Assembly (NCBI RefSeq): GCF_017794765.1
Contig: NZ_CP051236.1
Span: 2,866,176 to 2,930,175, forward strand
Direction: 5' to 3'
Length of the DNA: 64,000 bases
Source of the DNA: Nitratireductor sp.
Lineage (GTDB): Bacteria; Pseudomonadota; Alphaproteobacteria; Rhizobiales; Rhizobiaceae
The notes under the pieces were generated by a model. It was not told where the DNA came from. It saw only the letters and a program-made list of their open reading frames with translations, and made no database searches. Below, piece by piece: positions 63,660 to 64,000 of the stretch (positions are counted from its first letter, which is position 1; every line of letters starts with the position of its first letter). The translations under genes and the position numbers were made by a program.

Positions 63660-64000
63660 TTGCAGTATCTCGCCATACGCGCCGCACTCCACATCGCGGC
63701 GGTCTTTGCTATATATCTTTCGGCCGCCATGCTCATCCCGGCCGCCGTCGACCTTTACTATGGCAATGACGACTGGCGGGTTTTTGCGTTTTCCGCACTT
63801 TTCACCGGCGGGCTTGCCATTGGTGTGTCGCTTGCCACTCAGGGCCGTGCCCCGGCCATTTCCTCCCGCTTCGGGTTTCTCGTCGTCAATCTTTTGTGGA
63901 TGACGGCCTGCATCGCCGGAGCCGTGCCGATGCTGGCCTCTTCGGTGGAGTTCAGTGTCGCCGATGCATTCTTCGAATCCGTGTCAGGCGTGACCGCGAC
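63660..64000 (+). CDS. trkH: TrkH-family potassium uptake protein, 5' part
   Basis: The reading frame from about 63660 runs off the window end. The translation AAMLIPAAVDLYYGNDDW, then FSALFTGGLAIGVSLA and the final SVADAFFESVSGVTAT are typical of the N-terminus of TrkH, the potassium-translocating membrane subunit; the last segment is the first pore loop (ESVSGVTAT). The start is uncertain: no ATG is in frame nearby, and a TTG at 63660 with GAGG upstream is the best candidate. Confidence 0.85.
   Translation, partial: MQYLAIRAALHIAAVFAIYLSAAMLIPAAVDLYYGNDDWRVFAFSALFTGGLAIGVSLATQGRAPAISSRFGFLVVNLLWMTACIAGAVPMLASSVEFSVADAFFESVSGVTA

Noticed and set aside
1..64000. CRISPR arrays, insertion sequences, prophage, toxin-antitoxin or defence systems
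   Set aside because: No regularly spaced repeats, transposase, integrase or defence-type proteins were seen on either strand.

Overview
The window reads as chromosomal core sequence of an alphaproteobacterium of the order Hyphomicrobiales (Rhizobiales), most like the Phyllobacteriaceae (Mesorhizobium / Nitratireductor / Chelativorans type). This is inferred from gene content and order: yajC-secDF next to Mth938- and phytoene-synthase-like complex I assembly genes, nagZ-scpA-scpB-tatABC-serS-surE-pcm-nlpD, valS-popZ-tolC-pcm, exoR, trmFO, and an anti-Shine-Dalgarno small RNA. There are no phage, transposase, CRISPR or rRNA genes. GC is high, except for one stretch inside serS.

Layout. 1-131: a small RNA with three hairpins, each carrying a CCUCCUCCC loop. 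138-2236: a secreted unknown and trmFO. 2331-8383 (minus): DUF4153 membrane protein, NDUFAF6-like and NDUFAF3-like proteins, secDF, yajC. 8626-9504: DUF815 ATPase. 9593-19850 (minus): one long run carrying nagZ, scpA, scpB, an orphan ABC ATPase, tatA, tatB, tatC, serS, surE, pcm and an nlpD-like amidase activator (cell-wall recycling, chromosome condensation, folded-protein export, translation, stationary-phase repair). 19941-25862 (minus): SPOR protein, argS, dgt. 26010-30392: erpA, a xanthine/urate permease, polysaccharide deacetylase, xthA and a small Cys-rich secreted protein. 30412-35470 (minus): exoR overlapping ilvD, terC, and a FadL/OmpP1 porin. 35878-43368 (minus): valS, popZ, tolC with a structured leader, a second isoaspartate-methyltransferase-like gene, pirin. 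43728-49440: DUF1036 protein, convergent tRNA-Cys and tRNA-Asn flanking a small membrane protein, CYTH-CHAD phosphatase, photolyase, Dabb protein. 49609-58150: cpdB, 5-FCL, divergent lrp/ald, DUF1203, OmpA, and a sulfur/editing cluster sseA-alaX-cysK. 58352-64000: SDR, MFS, DEAD-box helicase, ilvA and the start of trkH.

Most genes are ordinary housekeeping functions. The parts worth a second look are mainly RNA-level or small-scale: the triple anti-SD hairpin sRNA, a roughly 75-residue low-GC in-frame insertion in seryl-tRNA synthetase, a nested hairpin leader before tolC, a perfect 10-bp hairpin burying the Shine-Dalgarno of the DUF1203 gene, and a tandem hairpin element at 61997-62089. Starts were moved downstream of the longest reading frame wherever a Shine-Dalgarno sequence and family N-termini favoured it. 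All functional calls are by motif recognition; no database search was run.
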